Origin: Phoronis australis
Lineage: Eukaryota; Phoronida; Phoronidae
DNA length: 64,000 nt
NCBI GenBank assembly: GCA_002633005.1
Contig: NMRA01000289.1
Location: forward strand, 52,294 to 116,293
Direction of reading: 5' to 3'
The position numbers and the translations under genes are program-made. Positions 53,701 to 58,367 of this stretch are shown one piece after another. The notes beneath the pieces were generated by a model. That model was not told the origin of the DNA and ran no database searches. It worked only from the letters and a program-made list of their open reading frames with translations. Numbering within the stretch: position 1 is the first letter of the stretch; each line of letters opens with the position of its first letter.

Positions 53701-56700
53701 ACACAGTGACTTACACAATATTCTCTCTCTTAGCCTTCAGCAGGTGTTTACGTAGAAAAGAAACCAAAGTACTTTTGTTAAAAATCCGCATATTTCCCAT
53801 TTTTGGGGTAATTATATATTTTCAATTCATTATTAAATATTGGAAAAGAAGGAGGTTAACATTTTAGTATTCTATAATAAATACGTTTTATTAGAAACTC
53901 CACTTTTGCCCAGAATTACTGTATAGGTACTCAAAGAGGGATCAATGTTTCTTGTACGTGGGTTATTTGTCCCACAAGACACTAGCAATTGGAAAATTGA
54001 AAAGGATGTTGAATGATTTCTGGTTTTCTCTTACAGAAGGTGCACATATCTGAAAGAGAAATGCCCATGCGTCTTGAAAAAACATTTGTGGTTAACATTC
54101 TATAGAATATATTGATTTATAACTATCTTAGGCGTACATTATTTGTACAAAATACAGAGATTTGATAAATTATTAGTCACTCAGTCGTCGGTAGAGTGAT
54201 TTCTAAATTAGTTTAATACTTATCTAATGCTTTTTGAAATAATGTTTTAACAAATGCATCATAAATATTCCGGGTTAGAAAAGTCAGAGGAAGATCTATT
54301 CAACCGGCAAACACCCCCACCACCACCTTGGGGTAGCTCTTAGTAAATTTAACTCTAATCAAGATCGACGCCTACAATGCCAACTACATGTAGCTGTAAA
54401 GGGTAGCGAGAATAAAACACAAACTTAATCCATGCAACATTCAACGAAGAAATGGACCTTACATCGAACTACTTTGCTATATTAGTCTTCAAAGGTCACG
54501 TGTAAAGCTATTTCAATCGCCAACTGTCGCCAACACTAAACAGTCTGACTCATAATACAATGAACGAAAGGCAAGCTATCTAAAACCTTAAAACTTCCTG
54601 AACATAAACTAACCCCGTAACCCTGCTAACCACCAATGATGAACAAATACAATCATTGGCCGTTATATTGACTTTTTGCAGTTCACGTCTGCTTCGATTG
54701 AATTTGTGTACGCTTGTAGCTTCGTAATCATGACACCTGGCGGCTTAAGTGTTCTTATGGGAATCCAGTTACACTGTAGCACCATTCGCCGGACATGCCA
54801 AAAGAAGGATTATGTTCTCGTGTGAACATTTTCGTGAAAAATCAAAAAGTATACTACTTTTCAATTGATTTTAGAAAAAGTGACCAAAAAGTCAGTGTTT
54901 ACATCAATATTGGATACAACAGAGGATAAAAGGGTGTACTTGGTGAACCATATCGATATTGAACGTTGCTTTTTGCAATATTAGCGAGAATCAAGCTTCT
55001 GTGTGTCTCACACGTTTTCCGAACGCACGTTTTTTTATTGCAGAACTCGCATGAAGCGTCCCAAGTGTGACTTAGTATGGTGTATATTTGTGTGGGTGTG
55101 AGCGCATGTCTGTGTATTTGCGTGTGCAGACTAGCTTTACAGTTCTGCACAGCTGTGTTCGTGAATTGGCCGAAGTAAATTTCGTAACGGTTTGTGCTTT
55201 TTGTGACGCAAAATAAACCTCACAATCTTTTCGACAAGGCTTCGATAAGGATCATTGACAACCATTAGACAACTGGTAGACATGCATGATATGGTCGACT
55301 TATACTTACGAGAACAGTTGTAGGCTACATTTAAAACTTTCTGGTCGTAATAAGACAGCATTACGCCACCATCCATTAAGGAAGACAAATCTGTATCTAT
55401 AGCCTCCATGATGTTTTCCTTGAACAATACTTTAAAACTCTAAACAGAACGGTAGACATTGTTATAAACCAGCTGACGGACTTAGGCATTAAACAAACTT
55501 CGAATTAGGAAAACATGTTCTACATCTATCGATAAACATAAACTAATACAGAAGTAAAAATTCATTCAACCAGGACAGAAGAGTCATGTAAAACCACGAT
55601 TTTGCAAAGATCATAATCAGTACAATTGATTTCGTAACTGTTTCAATTTACTCAACACATTAGTTTGTGTCTTGAAATTAACACACAGTCTACACAACTG
55701 AATTTTCGTATAATGTTTCTCGTATACGATAGTCAAACAGTGTAAGCAGGAAATTATCTACTACCATACCTTTGTACCATAATGCATTATGCTGGTATAG
55801 TCGTACGGTATGAAAGAACGTCCTATAAAATCGGGATCTGTGAAAGTTTCATATTGGCTAGTAGCTGTTGTAATATCAAAGTTGACATCTACAAAGGCTG
55901 TTCCATCTTCGCGTGCTTGCTCGTGAATTCGACCGATAACGTGACCGATTTCATGTATGACTGTCCCAATCTGAAACAGTGCCAAATTAAATTAATGAGG
56001 AAGGCATGGAAATGAATGAAACATTGAATGGTATATTGAATTATGTACAAAAGAGAAGACGAATTATGTATAATTCGGTTCCATGTTGTTTTACGTAGCT
56101 TAACAGAGGAAAGAAGAGATTTTGAAGATGTTTACTCATTGGCCGTTAGCAGGATTACATCCGCAGAGTCACATTTCAGCGTGGTTCGTATACATGTAGG
56201 TCACGCTTAAAGACGAACAACCGAGCGTCGAAAGAAACAAATCTTTCAATTTCTTGTGATTTCCGAACATTTTGATGTGGTAATAACATATAGGTCAAAG
56301 ACAACTATAAACAATTACATTTCTCCGACATGAATATCCAACAACGATGTAGGCATTCCACAAGAACCTTTCCTAAAGCTCGATCATATATTCTTTAGAT
56401 TCTTTATATGATTGAACGGAAACAGACGATTTTCGACTAATTACGCCAGCAGTCGGATTGCTTTGGTTGCTGAAATTCATACATTGTATGTCACATAGTG
56501 CTCAGCAATACAAAGGTGTAGGAGGAGGGCGGATTGCTGCCCCGTGAACCCCCTTGGATCAGAACCAGCGTAGTCTCCTGCATGATTGCTAGCGGAAATG
56601 GCAGAAAATCGAGAGAATTGTGTAGTGTTGTTACAACAAAGAAATACCTACCCAGAGACACTCATCACCACCCAGGTTCACTCCGGAAATCCAGTATTTG

Positions 56701-57693
56701 GGATTAGAGGTCGTCCTCCTCCCGTAAGTTGCGTGACATCTGAAAGGTTTTACTAGGTCACGTTCTTCATTTTAAAGCGGCTTTACACCAATCTTCCATT
56801 ACAAAAACAACTTGTGATTGTAAGAGCTCTCACTATTAAGCAATTGATCTCCGTTTGCACCTAAGTTCAATTGCACACTATGATTTCAGGTCAGAACAGT
56901 TCGTTATAGCTTGAAATCAGGTTTTTCAAATGGATTGTCACGATGTGTCGTATCACGTGACCAGCAGGGTCCAAGAAATGACTTTTCATCCGTGTCGGGT
57001 GAAAACAATTCTATAGAGATAACTGGTCTTTACCAGAAGTTCTCTTTTTGGACGAAATGCGGGTTTGTAGTCACTTTTATTGAGATGGAAAATTATATAA
57101 CGTAACACAGTTGAATGTGAAGCAGTTATGGTTATCACAGTACTTAAAGAAATTAAAAAACAACCTGTGTACTTTCAGACCAATTTCAGTTCTTATCATC
57201 ACGATTAAGACCTAAGAAAGACGTGCACAGTTAACTGGCAAATTCTGCTAAATCGGCAAGCGTGATTGACGCTGTGGGCGAAATCGACGTGTATTGGAAA
57301 ACGACGCCCAGCTCAAGCCACTGAACCCGCATATGTGATACGGTCGAGAGTTTTAGATAAATAATGCCGTTAACTGTCAGCGGAAGCATAAAGAGTACGT
57401 AGGTGGCAGAAGGATATTTGGGTGTCAACGGCATGTAAAGTGTAAAAGCTTTCTTCTAAAGTCTCTGGAAATGGATCTGAACTTATCGAAAGTGTCTAGC
57501 AAATGCAAATTAGTCGCAGGTTGAACACGAATCTTGTGTACGCTCGTTACTTACCCAGGGTCGCTTCTATAAAACCTCACATAAGCCTCATTCGGCGTGC
57601 TAGATTTATAGTGAACGAAATTTAAACAAGTAGTCTGTCTCAACTTCGAAATGCCTGCATAGACTTTTGCCTTGGTATCCGCCGAGTAATGAT
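5649..57693 (-). CDS. Multidomain astacin metalloprotease gene, spliced, both ends outside the window
   Basis: Sixteen minus-strand exons join into one reading frame coding for a secreted, probably extracellular, zinc endopeptidase. Domain order is astacin, EGF-like, CUB, EGF-like, thrombospondin type 1, MAM, Pro/Thr linker, ShKT, ShKT, Pro/Thr linker. Every exon is bounded by AG and GT, and split codons agree at all junctions except astacin to EGF (55310 to 45835). Astacins with EGF and CUB tails are known (BMP1/tolloid, sea urchin SpAN) and ShKT or MAM tails occur in others (MAM in meprins), but I do not recognise this exact combination as a named gene. The signal peptide, propeptide and first residues of the catalytic domain should be coded beyond 64000. 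No stop codon was found below 5649. Introns reach about 10 kb and hold most of the mobile DNA in the window. Membership of all exons in a single transcript is inferred from order, strand and phase. Confidence 0.85.
6213..6332 (-). CDS. ShKT domain exon, second
   Basis: Codes for PDCSNIHNTTACERWAARGEC, split across the module, and NPRWMLPNCALACGKC. It has the same length (120 bp), the same phases and strong identity to the first ShKT exon, so the two probably arose by exon duplication. NTT is a possible N-glycosylation site. The acceptor is GTTGCAG and the donor GTAAGT. Confidence 0.93.
6490..6981 (-). pseudogene. Ty3/gypsy RNase H fragment
   Basis: The reading frame gives SRFTHPAETRYASIKGKALA, ALEDIPNACLRNLKGRTLRY and VHIPGVRQKAAE, the end of an RNase H domain leading to its final conserved histidine/aspartate region. 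It continues the element from the RT fragment at 7212-7655. The last part, below about 6620, is probably not element-derived. Confidence 0.75.
7212..7655 (-). pseudogene. Ty3/gypsy reverse transcriptase fragment
   Basis: An open stretch of about 147 codons reads TPCDRYRPCAAPQGYIASD, then NHTKCADNALLWA, CGRNGIIVLNPEKF and SWFGLLIQVSYVFSMA. These correspond to RT motifs around the APQG turn, the YxDD site and the connection region. The catalytic site reads CADN where two aspartates are expected, so it is inactive as it stands. Confidence 0.82.
8541..9406 (-). pseudogene. gag and nucleocapsid-like remnant
   Basis: Two frames carry gag-like text: LTLPQLGP near 9210 and YAKLHYYKDACSCKHHNGKP near 8750, a decayed Cys/His knuckle, followed by NDVFDALCEV. 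It is repeatedly interrupted. Assigned by position upstream of the RT of the same element; similarity is partial. Confidence 0.5.
9808..9938 (-). repeat. tRNA-derived SINE head
   Basis: In minus sense the sequence has a tRNA-like 5' half (AGTGTGGACTAGTGTGAC, an A-box equivalent), GTCCGCTTACTT, then the Pol III B box GGTTCGAGTCC at 9879-9869 (plus-strand coordinates). The acceptor-stem end and CCA are missing and the anticodon arm does not fold well, so it is a SINE and not a functional tRNA. Confidence 0.7.
10920..12050. repeat. Diverged duplicate segment, copy 1a
   Basis: Similar along its length to 50630-52175 in the same orientation, including GATTCGGAAGCGTTGGGTCG, CTTCGGCCAGCCAGG, CTAGGCTATG and TCAGACAACTCTTTGG-like stretches. 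Indels separate the copies. The coding remnant at 10977-11285 lies within it. Confidence 0.75.
10977..11285 (-). pseudogene. Unrecognised coding remnant, copy 1
   Basis: An open frame of 102 codons (FNPYPCEYNLAGRRF, IRDATKYDQTF, IFSIVAAYFNDPTLPN). I do not recognise the family. A diverged copy at about 50665-50930 keeps DATKYD, IFS.VA and NDPTLPN in the same frame, and its stop in the same place, although it has frameshifts and stops. Amino-acid conservation between the copies suggests this was once coding, perhaps a terminal exon or a retrocopy. No intron boundaries were identified with confidence. Confidence 0.4.
12470..12715. repeat. ACTCGA-rich degenerate repeat, copy 1
   Basis: Many imperfect CGAGTATAC/GAGTAC units ending GGAGACCGGGCCC. 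An inverted copy lies at 15555-15712, beginning GGGCCCGGTCTCC. Between them are the ShKT1 and MAM-end exons. Confidence 0.65.
14065..14184 (-). CDS. ShKT domain exon, first
   Basis: Codes for a 39-residue ShKT module: PCVNTHDTSQCNGWAATGEC, followed by NPTWMHTNCALACGIC. The six cysteines and the W....C..NP.WM...C...CG.C pattern define the fold. In astacins such modules occur as C-terminal tails. They share a fold with sea anemone potassium-channel toxins, but within a protease this does not imply toxicity. The exon is phase 1 at both ends. Confidence 0.93.
14945..15080 (-). CDS. MAM domain end plus Pro/Thr-rich linker, exon M
   Basis: Codes for 45 residues. The first part contains ASIDDIVVTRGKCP, the typical MAM ending (IDDI....G.C). 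The rest is a linker of prolines and threonines (about PTPPTLPPPTTRPPPT), probably O-glycosylated and extended, which separates the MAM module from the ShKT pair. The acceptor is TTTTAG and the donor GTAAGT (phase 1). Confidence 0.88.
15555..15712. repeat. ACTCGA-rich degenerate repeat, inverted copy 2
   Basis: Starts GGGCCCGGTCTCCAATCTCC and continues with TACTCA/CATACTC units, the reverse complement of the end of 12470-12715. Confidence 0.6.
16000..16330. repeat. Diverged duplicate segment, copy 1b
   Basis: Shares GGTTATCACCTATGGGACGC, GTACCTTGGGTGCACATC and CGCTTAT..ACCGATAT stretches with 52345-52560, in the same orientation and the same order relative to the 10920-12050 / 50630-52175 pair. 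Confidence 0.7.
17497..17669 (-). CDS. MAM domain, exon L
   Basis: Codes for 57 residues beginning GMAVGVNFYYSSNG, with EWKWELYEHEID and RIRFPVE. This matches the MAM strand after the C.F.Y motif (G..G.L.V), then the tryptophan strand and the strand leading into the last segment. Phases agree with exon K (glycine split across the junction) and exon M (phase 0). Confidence 0.8.
17700..21130. other. Intronic stretch, no gene recognised
   Basis: Lies in the intron between MAM exons K and L. Short ORFs at about 17956-18444 show no domain pattern. A short GT-rich tract occurs near 18862-18900. Nothing else could be assigned. Confidence 0.5.
21135..21492 (-). pseudogene. Degenerate coding remnant (TSQQVQSYFSR type)
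   Basis: A minus-strand reading, with one frame change near 21428 and one stop near 21298, gives KFKTSKKVPWAIDKFLLDEF, KQRFGKEVFVKDHWLTSQQV, VQSYFSRL and VVHVTEEVENALRA. From memory, a conserved T.QQ.QS.FSR tail occurs in large uncharacterised zinc-finger or transposon-related families of marine invertebrates, so this may be a dead copy of one. Without a database search the family is uncertain. Confidence 0.4.
22001..22130. repeat. Short tandem repeat, period about 32 bp
   Basis: About four imperfect units of the form CGAGATCCTGAGATAATTAA followed by a CGGGAT/GCGAAC segment. On the minus strand it reads as repeated IISGS, an ORF that is not a gene. Confidence 0.75.
24000..24344 (-). CDS. MAM domain, exon K (first two thirds)
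   Basis: Codes for 114 residues starting SAICTFDKYGG, then GDNGNFYEGSYFDF, VDHTNGF and CVRFYYIIT. A first cysteine followed by FD, the central DHT..GF and C.RF.Y are MAM hallmarks. MAM modules mediate adhesion and oligomerisation; meprins, also astacins, carry one after the protease. The acceptor is TTTCCAG and the donor GTTCGT. Confidence 0.85.
24908..25051. mobile_element. Foldback element, about 144 bp
   Basis: Ends TAGATTATTACATG and CATGTAATAATCTA are perfect inverse complements, and the similarity continues imperfectly inward to about 50 bases per arm. It resembles a small non-autonomous DNA transposon. No clear target duplication was found. Confidence 0.65.
25649..26103. mobile_element. 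Non-autonomous DNA transposon with 84-bp terminal inverted repeats
   Basis: The left arm (25649-25732, starting CACAGGCGTCCTCAG) and right arm (26020-26103, ending CTGAGGACGCCTGTG) are essentially perfect inverse complements. GTTTGAAA is repeated exactly at 25641-25648 and 26104-26111, an 8-bp target duplication. That length is typical of hAT (also P) elements; the long arms and CACAGG ends are not diagnostic. No transposase is encoded. Arm identity suggests recent activity. Confidence 0.92.
26246..26289. repeat. Perfect 13-bp-stem hairpin
   Basis: GAGACCGTCCGGA and TCCGGACGGTCTC flank an 18-base loop. It lies inside dispersed repeat copy A and is absent from copy B. Confidence 0.7.
26624..26788 (-). 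CDS. Thrombospondin type 1 repeat exon
   Basis: Codes for one TSP1 repeat. The tryptophan ladder reads DWTEWGSW, followed by TSCQGQCGVQTRFRQC and a GGRQC...KPC.AWPCPG ending. Six cysteines are present in the usual pattern. TSP1 repeats bind glycosaminoglycans and matrix proteins, so it may position the protease in the matrix. The exon is symmetric (phase 1-1), and its donor is GTTAGT. A minus-strand reading through this stretch in another frame is a shadow. Confidence 0.92.
27234..27341 (-). CDS. EGF-like domain exon, second
   Basis: Codes for a compact EGF module: DCGSSPCQNGGKC, then AYCTCGERMSGRWCEK. All six cysteines are present, with the usual C..NGG.C and C.C.......C spacing. No calcium-binding consensus is seen at its start. 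The exon is phase 1 at both ends, as is common for EGF modules. The acceptor is TTCCAG and the donor GTAGGT. Confidence 0.9.
27400..30580. other. Intronic stretch, no gene recognised
   Basis: Between the CUB-end and second EGF exons of the metalloprotease. ORFs at 28333-28661, 29146-29379 and 29993-30190 (minus) are short. The last (containing FYVTEVDHSYCTAAS) looks protein-like but has no splice sites or family that I can name. Confidence 0.45.
30585..30612 (+). promoter_or_regulatory. Possible promoter of the nested gene: NRF1-like site and TATA-like box
   Basis: TGCGCATGCGC (30585-30595) is the palindromic NRF1-type motif, and CATATAAA follows at about 30604, shortly before the ATG at 30626. 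Proximity to a candidate first exon supports it. There is no expression evidence. Confidence 0.3.
30626..31619 (+). CDS. Small two-exon gene, possibly secreted, nested in the metalloprotease intron
   Basis: Exon 1 ends at 30855 (GTAAGT) and exon 2 is 31498-31619 (acceptor TGTTACAG, stop TGA). The join makes a glycine codon and gives YAVPFGDYTILLGKKK..., ending VIQKFST. The body of exon 1 (from 30660: LLLLISLVQVF, then KVTIFVYNCGQQGQL, CMDAEAPCVLYDY) begins with a hydrophobic run like a signal peptide but has no in-frame ATG. The ATG at 30626 (MEFLSKYVVAL) is in another frame. A single-base change near 30657, a sequencing error, or an upstream exon entering at the CAAG acceptor near 30690 could explain this. 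About 115 residues in total. The family is not recognised. Confidence 0.5.
31625..33480. other. Possible 3' UTR or intron, no gene recognised
   Basis: The sequence after the nested gene's stop is AT-rich. The first clear AATAAA downstream is at 32507. A minus-strand stretch at 33357-33190 (acceptor TGATTCAG; FGFFVINEELARVYCIDEL) looks protein-like but could not be joined in phase to a neighbour. Confidence 0.35.
33481..33639. mobile_element. Foldback element, about 159 bp
   Basis: The left arm GTCCGGTCAGCACGCCAT and right arm ATGGCGTGCTGACGGGAC are near-perfect complements. Similarity continues inward (TTTTTGGTCACATCA against TGATGTGACCAAAAA-like) for about 70 bases per arm. Resembles a MITE. 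Confidence 0.8.
34749..34887 (-). CDS. Candidate exon of an unrecognised minus-strand gene
   Basis: An open segment between TTTTTAAAG and GTATGC codes for SSYCASPLHQQWQQCPSNSD and then MIRVLNHVQRHRLRWQLMFG. Upstream, 35229-35084 starts ATG and could join in phase (MTVLAFTLCTLSWNLSVRLG, signal-like). Downstream, YHISISEDDCIVFQL (34436-34285) and PVSISYKDSFGNP (near 34240) are also bounded by plausible splice sites, but the phases do not all agree. It may be a second nested gene or chance. Confidence 0.25.
35604..35760. mobile_element. Short element with GTGGCGGATC-like ends, copy 1
   Basis: AGTGGTGGATTTAGAGGGGG at the left and ACTCAAAATACTGGATCTGA at the right are imperfect inverse complements. 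About 157 bp long and similar throughout to 46021-46177 (CATTTGGCAGTTCG shared). Ends of this type are frequent in hAT-like MITEs. Confidence 0.65.
35980..36130. repeat. Dispersed repeat, copy C (partial)
   Basis: Shares GCTGTGTG.AATTTCGGGGTCTA, AGCTGTATTTTGACGA.AGTC and TGGCTGGCTA with 48770-48870, and lies in the same orientation as copy B. Confidence 0.7.
36690..36817 (-). CDS. CUB domain, exon H (end)
   Basis: Codes for 42 residues beginning FCGDQ and containing LMLIFRSNSNN and KGFKVEV. FCG is the last CUB cysteine region, and L.L.F.S....KGF is the family's final strand pair. The three CUB exons total about 117 residues, close to the usual length of roughly 110. The donor GTAAGT leaves one base, matching the EGF exon. 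Confidence 0.9.
36911..37152. mobile_element. Imperfect foldback element
   Basis: The left end CTGGGGCCGGTTCCAAGAAAA and the reverse complement of the right end (CCAGGAGCCCTTTCCAAGAAAA) match with few differences. The interior is rich in TTAAGTTT/ACTTAA and folds on itself. Confidence 0.6.
37952..38076 (-). CDS. CUB domain, exon G (middle)
   Basis: Codes for 41 residues, including KLEFLDFDIED and CKDSLEVR. The L.F..FDIE run and the C.D.LEVR run are the central CUB strands, and the acidic residues resemble the calcium-binding type of CUB domain. The acceptor is ATTTCAG and the donor GTAAAA. It leaves AG, completed to an arginine codon by the next exon. Confidence 0.85.
38328..38431 (-). CDS. 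CUB domain, exon F (start)
   Basis: Codes for 34 residues beginning CGRVVNVQNKVIIKSPGYD and ending LKCAWVVK. CG at the domain start, the SPGY turn and C.W before the first long strand are standard CUB features, so this supplies the first disulphide. The acceptor is TTGGCAG and the donor GTAAGC. It ends in phase 0. Confidence 0.9.
38440..42200. other. Intronic stretch, no gene recognised
   Basis: Within the intron between the first EGF exon and the CUB start. Only short ORFs without domain patterns are present. It includes the assembly gap at 39366. Confidence 0.5.
39366..39387. other. Assembly gap (22 N) next to poly-C
   Basis: Twenty-two Ns are preceded by GC-rich sequence (GGAGTTCCGGGGGCTGG) and followed by a run of 16 C. 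The gap is probably a C-tract that failed to assemble. True length unknown. Reading frames through it are meaningless. Confidence 0.95.
42208..42402. mobile_element. Foldback element, about 195 bp
   Basis: The left arm CGGAAGTCCAACACTGCCGT and right arm ACGGCACTATTGGGCTTCCG are complements with few mismatches. Arms extend through AAGACAAGTATTTTATTATT and its counterpart to GCCGCCAC, about 65 bases each. Confidence 0.8.
42420..44960. other. Intronic stretch, no gene recognised
   Basis: ORFs at 44061-44423 (minus, 120 codons) and 44530-44877 (plus) have no recognisable domain, low-complexity bias or splice context. A poly-T run is at about 43297-43311. Confidence 0.45.
44979..45351. mobile_element. 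Element with GGTTCCCTGCGTGT terminal inverted repeats
   Basis: The left end TGGTTCCCTGCGTGTCCTCT and the reverse complement of the right end (TGGTTCCCTGCGTGTGCACT) match for 16 bases and then imperfectly (CTAGGG.GAA.GG.ACACGCA). The 127-codon plus-strand ORF spanning it is a by-product of the element and not a gene. Confidence 0.65.
45705..45835 (-). CDS. EGF-like domain exon following the astacin domain
   Basis: Codes for 43 residues with seven cysteines: VCVLEGGC, RTC, KQCTCKCPPF and GSRCE. The C-x-C-x-CP...G..C ending is typical of the EGF-like module after astacin catalytic domains. The donor GTTGGT leaves one base, which the CUB exon completes as glycine. The nearest acceptor (TTTAG) requires a phase-2 partner. 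An alternative AAAG acceptor 10 bases upstream would fit exon D but has a poor pyrimidine tract. Confidence 0.75.
46021..46177. mobile_element. Short element with GTGGCGGATC-like ends, copy 2
   Basis: Starts CAGTGGCGAATTTACAGG and ends AGTCCTGGATCCGCTCTTG; similar to 35604-35760 in the same orientation. Confidence 0.65.
46440..47405. repeat. Tandem duplication, period about 420-434 bp, rich in AATGACC
   Basis: GACCTTTSCACTAATTGACC-like starts occur at 46519, 46953 and 47371, and GCACCTAATGACCCCATG occurs near 46683 and 47117. Each unit also contains internal copies of a short CACC/TAATGACC motif. About two full units with substantial divergence. Confidence 0.8.
47891..48148 (+). CDS. Unrecognised ORF of 85 codons
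   Basis: The reading QQVFEQLNESIQVYMDIFVR, ENHILLLEQQANLEAV and RIGKAVVSRLYYTIALL has balanced, helix-like composition, unlike random ORFs here. It runs into the palindromic end of dispersed repeat copy B, so the stop is repeat-derived. It could be an exon remnant or part of the repeat. No family recognised. Confidence 0.2.
   Translation: MCAKELRPSQAIQQVFEQLNESIQVYMDIFVRENTVENHILLLEQQANLEAVTRIGKAVVSRLYYTIALLSVHVDEKLALVQSCI
48120..48960 (+). repeat. Dispersed repeat, copy B
   Basis: Begins with the palindrome CAAAGCTGTATATAAATATACAGCTTTG split at its centre, and matches copy A (25060-26550, opposite strand) and copy C (35980-36130). It carries no convincing coding sequence. Confidence 0.75.
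50630..52175. repeat. Diverged duplicate segment, copy 2a
   Basis: Counterpart of 10920-12050, same orientation, with extra sequence near 51100-51600. It contains the decayed second copy of the coding remnant (minus strand, about 50930-50665; NDPTLPN retained). Confidence 0.75.
52345..52560. repeat. Diverged duplicate segment, copy 2b
   Basis: Counterpart of 16000-16330. Here it lies only about 170 bases from segment 2a, whereas copies 1a and 1b are about 4 kb apart with two protease exons between them. Confidence 0.7.
52913..53340 (+). pseudogene. BEL/Pao-like RNase H remnant
   Basis: The frame at 52913-53140 reads LLVACDASQYADAAVSYLRI, then GHTIPRQEHCAVFLGVEVA. CDAS....A.SYLR and the IPR.E...A.LG run are typical of the RNase H region of BEL/Pao retrotransposons. 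Another frame continues with YYYVGRRI, KASQWFQVK and CPENPADGE, the usual ending before integrase. At least one frame change and two stops make it dead. No LTRs found. Confidence 0.65.
53400..55300. other. Intronic stretch, no gene recognised
   Basis: Lies between astacin exon D and the EGF exon. I searched the minus strand here for a small exon with phase 1 in and phase 2 out that would resolve the junction problem, and found none I could support. Confidence 0.45.
55310..55439 (-). CDS. Astacin catalytic domain, exon D (C-terminal end)
   Basis: Codes for 43 residues, ending LSYYDQKVLNVAYNCS. The pattern of an aromatic pair, a helix and a terminal YNC is the usual end of an astacin catalytic domain. 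The acceptor is TGTTTAG and the donor GTAAGT. It leaves one base (phase 1), whereas the EGF exon downstream needs two carried bases, so a small exon could be missing between them. Confidence 0.85.
55770..55970 (-). CDS. Astacin catalytic domain, exon C (zinc site and Met-turn)
   Basis: Codes for 67 residues in phase 0 at both ends. It holds the astacin signature HEIGHVIGRIHEQAR, which is HExxHxxGxxHE with three zinc-binding histidines and the catalytic glutamate, and the Met-turn SIMHY about 46 residues later, including the tyrosine that is the fifth zinc ligand in astacins. All catalytic residues are present, so the enzyme should be active. Two positions are unusual. The residue before the third histidine region is Arg-Ile rather than the common Phe-x, and the segment after HEQAR reads EDGTAF where most astacins have an Arg-Asp pair. 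Confidence 0.95.
56652..56739 (-). CDS. Astacin catalytic domain, exon B
   Basis: Codes for 29 residues starting CHATYGRR and ending GGDECLW. In astacins this is the segment between the first strand and the zinc-binding helix, with a conserved cysteine before the helix (here in ECLW). The acceptor is CTTTCAG and the donor GTAGGT. It ends in phase 0 and joins directly to the zinc-site exon. Confidence 0.85.
57555..57693 (-). CDS. Astacin catalytic domain, exon A (N-terminal part)
   Basis: Codes for 45 full codons, including KLRQTTCLNFV and EAYVRFYRSDP. These match the astacin stretch in which a helix ends at the first conserved cysteine (TCL.F) and is followed by a strand. The acceptor is TTGTAG and the donor is GTAAGT. 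It enters after one carried base and leaves with two bases, which the next exon completes as a glycine codon. The usual start of the mature enzyme and the propeptide are not in this exon and were not found up to 64000, so at least one exon lies upstream. Confidence 0.85.
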
Positions 57694-58104
57694 CTACAAT
57701 GCAACGCTTATTTGTGAATTAAAATGGTAAATTTTTGAGTATATAGGCGTTGGGCCAGAATTTGTAGGGCTTCTAGAAAATGGTTTTTGTGAGTACTTTA
57801 GGGGGCAATTTTATTTCGGTGTTTCTTAATTCATTTACTAGAGTGTTTTCAAAATCTGAAAAGTTCCCACATATAAAGTTGCTCATTTTTGAGAAATTTG
57901 AGTTTTAAATTACATAATAACCACCATAGAGCTTAGAGAACTTACATTTGTAAAAACAACAGCCTTTGCTATCTTTTTTGTAAAACAAGTGAAAGGTCCC
58001 AACAATGCCATTGTATTGAACAATAATGCACTCACAAATACATATTTTACTGTTGTAGACTAATTGGAAACAGTGAAATTTAAAAAATGTAAAGTGACAC
58101 CTCG

Positions 58105-58352
58105 TGTCAGAATTGCAAACTAAGTCTGAATGTTACTAGGAGGTTATTCTGACATTGTCTGGCAACAAAAATAACACAAAACACTTGAGACTGGGCAAAA
58201 TTTGTACCTTGATGACTGAACCATTGACTAATGGTGTAAAATATAGCTTGTTTCCATAATACACCAGAAATACGTTATAGTACAAAAACAATATAGTTGA
58301 ATGATCTCTGTGAATGTGCACACAGACTGTGTGAAAATAGTTTATTCTGACA
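58105..58352. repeat. Possible short LTR-like or foldback remnant
   Basis: Bounded by TGTCAGAAT at 58105 and ATTCTGACA ending at 58352, i.e. 9-bp inverted ends like those of the adjacent LTR family. The flanking bases (CCTCG and GCATT) do not match, so a clean insertion is not shown. Confidence 0.3.
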
Positions 58353-58367
58353 GCATTTATCAAGCAG

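Noticed and set aside
57231-57434. 67-codon minus-strand ORF between astacin exons A and B
   Set aside because: Exons A and B join in phase with a split glycine codon, and no astacin sequence is missing between them.
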